From positions 8,924,016 to 8,988,015 of the forward strand of contig NC_080070.1 of assembly GCF_949987535.1 (NCBI RefSeq): DNA of 64,000 nt. The letters run 5' to 3'. The position numbers and the translations under genes are program-made. Source of the DNA: Balaenoptera acutorostrata (taxonomy: Eukaryota > Chordata > Mammalia > Artiodactyla > Balaenopteridae). Below, piece after piece: positions 60,709-64,000 of the stretch. Within the stretch, counting starts at the first letter, position 1; every line of letters begins with the position of its first letter. The notes under the pieces were generated by a model, which did no database searches, had not been told where the DNA came from, and saw only the letters and a list, made by a program, of their open reading frames with translations.

Positions 60709-60808
60709 TTTTTTTTTAAAGCTTTATTGGAGTATAGTTGATTTACAATGTTGTGTTAGTTTAAGGTGTACAGCATAGTGATTCAGTTATACATATATAT
60801 ATATGTAT
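60709..60808 (-). mobile_element. Very short (100-bp) L1 3' end
   Basis: Only the last part of an L1 3' UTR in reverse: poly-T, 'aaagctttattggagtatag', 'ttgatttacaatgttgtgtt', 'aaggtgtacagcatagtgat', ending in an AT repeat. Exact 17-bp TSDs flank it. An extreme 5' truncation. Confidence 0.93.
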
Positions 60809-61869
60809 AACAGACCTTGTCTTTTGACAATTTTGTTATATTCATGTTCATGTTATAATTTTTTAAGTTATTTTTAATGTTGTTTAATATTCTAAAATTT
60901 TTTTCCTGAAGCAGTGTTGTACATTTTGGTCATATCCATTCCTAATAATATTACTAAAATAATCGCTGGTAATAATGTAAGCTATGATTTTTTAAATTAT
61001 ATGTTCTAAGTGTTTGTCACCAGTATATTGTATATCAGTGTTACCTCCAGTCACTTTGCTAAACGATCCTATTTTTATAATAATTTTTCTCTATATTCTT
61101 TAGTACTTTTCTATGTAGATGTTTTCAACATCAGCAAATAATGACAGTTTATTTCCATTTTTTCCATTTTTATACTACTAATTCAATTGTTTATTAGAAT
61201 GCTGGCTTGAGTCTCCAATTAAAAGTTGAATAGAAGTGATTCTAGTAAGCATCCTTGTCACATGATTAAAATATATGATGGCATTTATATATTTCAAATT
61301 GCTACTGTTTATGAAGCCGAAGTTCTAGTCCCAATTTACTAAATTTTTATAAAGAATGGGTGTTATACGTTACCAAATATATTTTCTGTATCTATTGGAG
61401 TGACTGTTTTTTCTTTTTTAGGCTGGCAATGTGTTCAATATATTTATGGGTATTTCCAATATCGATATGTCCTTATACATAAAGTTTAAACACAACTTAG
61501 TCATAGAGTAGCATATTTCTTATAGACTACTGTATTCCCTTCGCTTATATGTTGTTCAGGATTTTTGTATTATGTCAAGTATAACATGGACTTTAGTTTC
61601 CCCTCTCTTAGTGACTGTATCTGGTTTTTATATTACGAATATTCCAGCCTGGTAAATGATTGTATTTTCAGGAAGAGTGTGTATAATGTTTGGATATTTG
61701 TACTCTAAGATACTCTAGTGTATCTTTGTTGTTTAGTTCATTGATTCCTGATCTTATTTTACTTTATTTCCTATTTCCTGATACTGATTTCTATTCCATG
61801 AAGTTGCTAATGTCTTCCTTACATTTTCTTTTATCTGGAAGTCATGTTATCTCTTGTCATCACATGGCT

Positions 61870-62160
61870 AATTACCACCTCTGAGAGGCCTTTCCTGACC
61901 ACACGTCCTAAACCAGTCTCCCACTGTTTCTCATGATACTCTATTGTGTTACTGTTTACCGTCTTCTTGACATAATCATAATCTTAAATTATATTTTTTA
62001 TGTACGTTTGCTTGTTTACGATCCAAGTCCTCCCCCTAGACTGCAGTAGCCTCTGGGACTAAGACCCTGGTTTTCTGCTTTATTATTCTACATCCAGCAC
62101 AGAGAAGAGCTTATGGCATATAAGAGATTATCTTAAATATATGTTGATGAACTTTCTGCA
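61870..62160 (+). repeat. L2 LINE 3' end
   Basis: 'gagaggcctttcctgaccac', 'agtctcccactgtttctcat', 'ccccctagactgcagtagcc', 'attctacatccagcacagag' and 'atatatgttgatgaac' fit the L2 3' layout. Confidence 0.7.
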
Positions 62161-62511
62161 ACTTAGCCCTGGAAATTACTGAAAACACGAAGTTTAAATG
62201 TTGACATTCTCAGTCCTCAGAAATAGAAATAAACAAAAATAAACAAATTACAGATCACTTACAAAGCCCATCTTTGTATGTGTTTGACAGTGTTCTTAGT
62301 AAACTCTGTTACATTGGAATAAAACATAAAAGTGTATGACTTAACATTTTTTCAAAAAAACCTAAGAACAACATAATTTACAGTACATATAGTTTTCCTA
62401 ATGGGATCTTGGAAAAAACAAGGGGATCTTGAGAGAAATTTTGTAATTTTAAATAGTTACGAAGGTTCATTTTAATTGATAGGAATGTCTTTAATAACGT
62501 AAATTGCAAAA
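62161..62511. other. AT-rich DNA, nothing recognised
   Basis: No gene or nameable repeat. Confidence 0.4.
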
Positions 62512-62561
62512 TTTAATTATATATATGTGTGTGTATATACACACACATATATATAATTAAA
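62512..62561. repeat. Perfect 50-bp palindrome
   Basis: Each base from 62512 to 62536 pairs with its partner from 62561 back to 62537, with no spacer. The arm order outward from the centre is TATATA, (TG/CA)n, (AT)n, then TTAATT-type ends ('tttaattat' / 'ataattaaa'). Because the ends are not simple repeat, the symmetry extends beyond the microsatellite. Can form a hairpin or cruciform. Confidence 0.97.
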
Positions 62562-62617
62562 GAAGTAAAAAAGAGAGTAAAGTAAATTGAAATGAACCAC
62601 TTGGCGAACACAGTATA

Positions 62618-63129
62618 TGTGATGGTTGACTTTATGTATTAACTTGACTAGGCAGTGGGGTGCCCAGATGGGAGGTTAAATATTCTTTCTGGTGTGTCTG
62701 TGAGGGTGTTTCTGGATGAGGTGACATCTGAATCAGCAGGCTGAGTTAAAGCCAGTTGTCCTCCCCAGTGTGAGTGGGCTTCATCCAATCTGCTGAGGGC
62801 TTGAAAAGAACAAAAATGTGGAGAAAGGAGGATTCACTCTCTCTTCCTGACTGAGTTGGGACACTGGTCTTCTCCCGCCCTCAGACTGGGGTTACTCCAT
62901 CGGTGCTCCTGGTTCTCACACCTTTGGACTCAGACTGGACAACACCAGCAGCTTCCCTGAGTTTCCAGATTACAGACAGCAGATCATGGAACCTTTCTGC
63001 CTCCATAGTTGCAAGAGACAATTTCTTATAAGGAAAATTTCTCTCTCTTGATAGATTGGTATATAGACAGATAGACAGACAGACTAGAATCCTATTAGTT
63101 CTGTTCCTCTGATGAACCCTAACACGGCA
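62618..63129 (+). repeat. Old LTR-like mammalian repeat, family not named
   Basis: Order 'tgtgatggttgactttatg', 'gtgcccagatgggaggttaa', 'gggtgtttctggatgaggtg', 'gagtgggcttcatccaatct', 'ttgggacactggtcttctcc', 'cctggttctcacacctttgg', 'ctgcctccatagttgcaaga' and 'gttctgttcctctgatgaac' is a common mammal-wide repeat with LTR-like ends. A short GATA/GACA run lies at about 63050-63085. Confidence 0.6.
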
Positions 63130-64000
63130 TATATACAACCAACAGATTTTCAATGTAGCTAATGATTTCAGGTGAGTTCAGGTATCTAATGGGTTACAAT
63201 TAGATATACAGTAAGTCTTAGAATAATTTTTAGGAAATATTTTATTTAACTTAAAAGGTTAAAGTATACCGTAGCCAACTATTTAAAATCTTAGAATTAT
63301 TTTATTATGCCCTATTAATTAGCTATCACATTGTATTTCTATTCATTTGTTTAAATATGAGTTTCACCTAAAAGACTAAGGCCAGTCAGGACAAGGGCCT
63401 GGCCAGGACTAACTCAGGATCTTATATCAAATGAAAACTGGAAAGGATTATATATGAATCAACATATATGCATAATATTGATTATTATATATCATAATGC
63501 TTTTTTAAAAGAAATTTTTATAATTCCATTTTATTTGCATTATATACTTTAACTCTCCTAATTTCAGTGTGATATTTTATTACCTGTATTTTACAGTGGT
63601 GAAAGCTGAAACTCAGGTTAAAAACTGTTGATATTCACATATAAATCTGTACCAAAAATAATATAGATCGATAGCATTGAAAGACATAGTTCAGGAAGTC
63701 ACTATGGTAATATATATTTAGCCACTGGAAGAAGAAAAATGAACAGCATATGCAATATATGCGTATAAAAACATGCAATACTAAGGTTTATTTTTTAATT
63801 AATTAATGAATTTAAAAAATCCCATCAGGCAATGAAAGAAGATTAAATTATTTATATTAGAAATTAAAATATGACTTTATAACATTTACTGAGTATCCAG
63901 CAATGTTGGGTAATTATTAAAAAGAAAATGCAATATATCTAATGGAATTAATATTAATTCAATATTTTATATTTATAGTTTTCAAAATAATTGGCTGATA
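63130..64000. other. AT-rich DNA, nothing recognised
   Basis: No gene or nameable repeat to the end of the window. Confidence 0.45.

Larger units (their letters stand above)
59930..61700 (-). repeat. Very old L1-like ORF2 remnant
   Basis: AT-rich blocks resemble the complement of L1 ORF2 in order: 'tttgtccattttttctattg', 'atatattcttattactaacc', 'atttgtctgctggatgta', later 'acatcagcaaataatgacag' (the polymerase region) and 'gaatagaagtgattctagta'. No usable frame. A younger L1 end is nested at 60709-60808. Confidence 0.5.

Overview
This is a stretch of mammalian nuclear DNA with no recognisable protein-coding gene. The best taxonomic clue is five copies of a tRNA-derived SINE whose 5' end reads as 'cttccctggtggcgcagtgg', with an 'ACGGGTTCGAGCCC' B box and a TTTA/T-rich tail. 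This is the CHR-type SINE of cetaceans and their relatives. I see no BovB or Bov-tA (ruminant) and no PRE-1 (pig) sequence, so a whale or dolphin is the most likely source. Placement rests on recalled family sequence, not a search.

Layout. 1-19.5 kb: single-copy DNA with old repeats (MIR, L2, MER5A, a Tigger MITE, an L1M 3' end) and two CHR SINEs. 19.6-23.7 kb: a 5'-truncated minus-strand L1 with a SINE nested in it. 26.1-27.7 kb: a long L2 remnant with a ruined reverse-transcriptase motif. 28.2-29.0 kb: a MER2 element, then a Tigger MITE inside a MIR. 30.3-31.3 kb: an L1 3' end next to a hAT MITE. 32.6-33.0 kb: a CHR SINE with a long TTTA tail. 35-37 kb: very old L1 sequence. 38.0-40.3 kb: a second 5'-truncated minus-strand L1. 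43-45.6 kb: a SINE, an MLT1-like LTR and an L2 end. 48.7-51.4 kb: an older minus-strand L1 split by a hAT MITE. 53-55 kb: a Tigger MITE, a twin-primed (inverted) L1 and an older L1 end. 55.4-55.6 kb: a large CT-rich satellite. 58.8-64 kb: LTR-like repeats, old L1, L2 and a perfect 50-bp palindrome.

Nothing here works together as a pathway or operon. Long reading frames are repeat-derived or have no coding support. The clearest results are structural: target-site duplications (TSDs) that date nested insertions, one twin-priming inversion, two perfect palindromes of the form (TG)n-(TA)n-(CA)n, and G-rich, CT-rich and TTTA tracts likely to form non-B DNA. I found no convincing undescribed biological system. 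The stretches listed as unique are probably intergenic or intronic; the window itself cannot say which.
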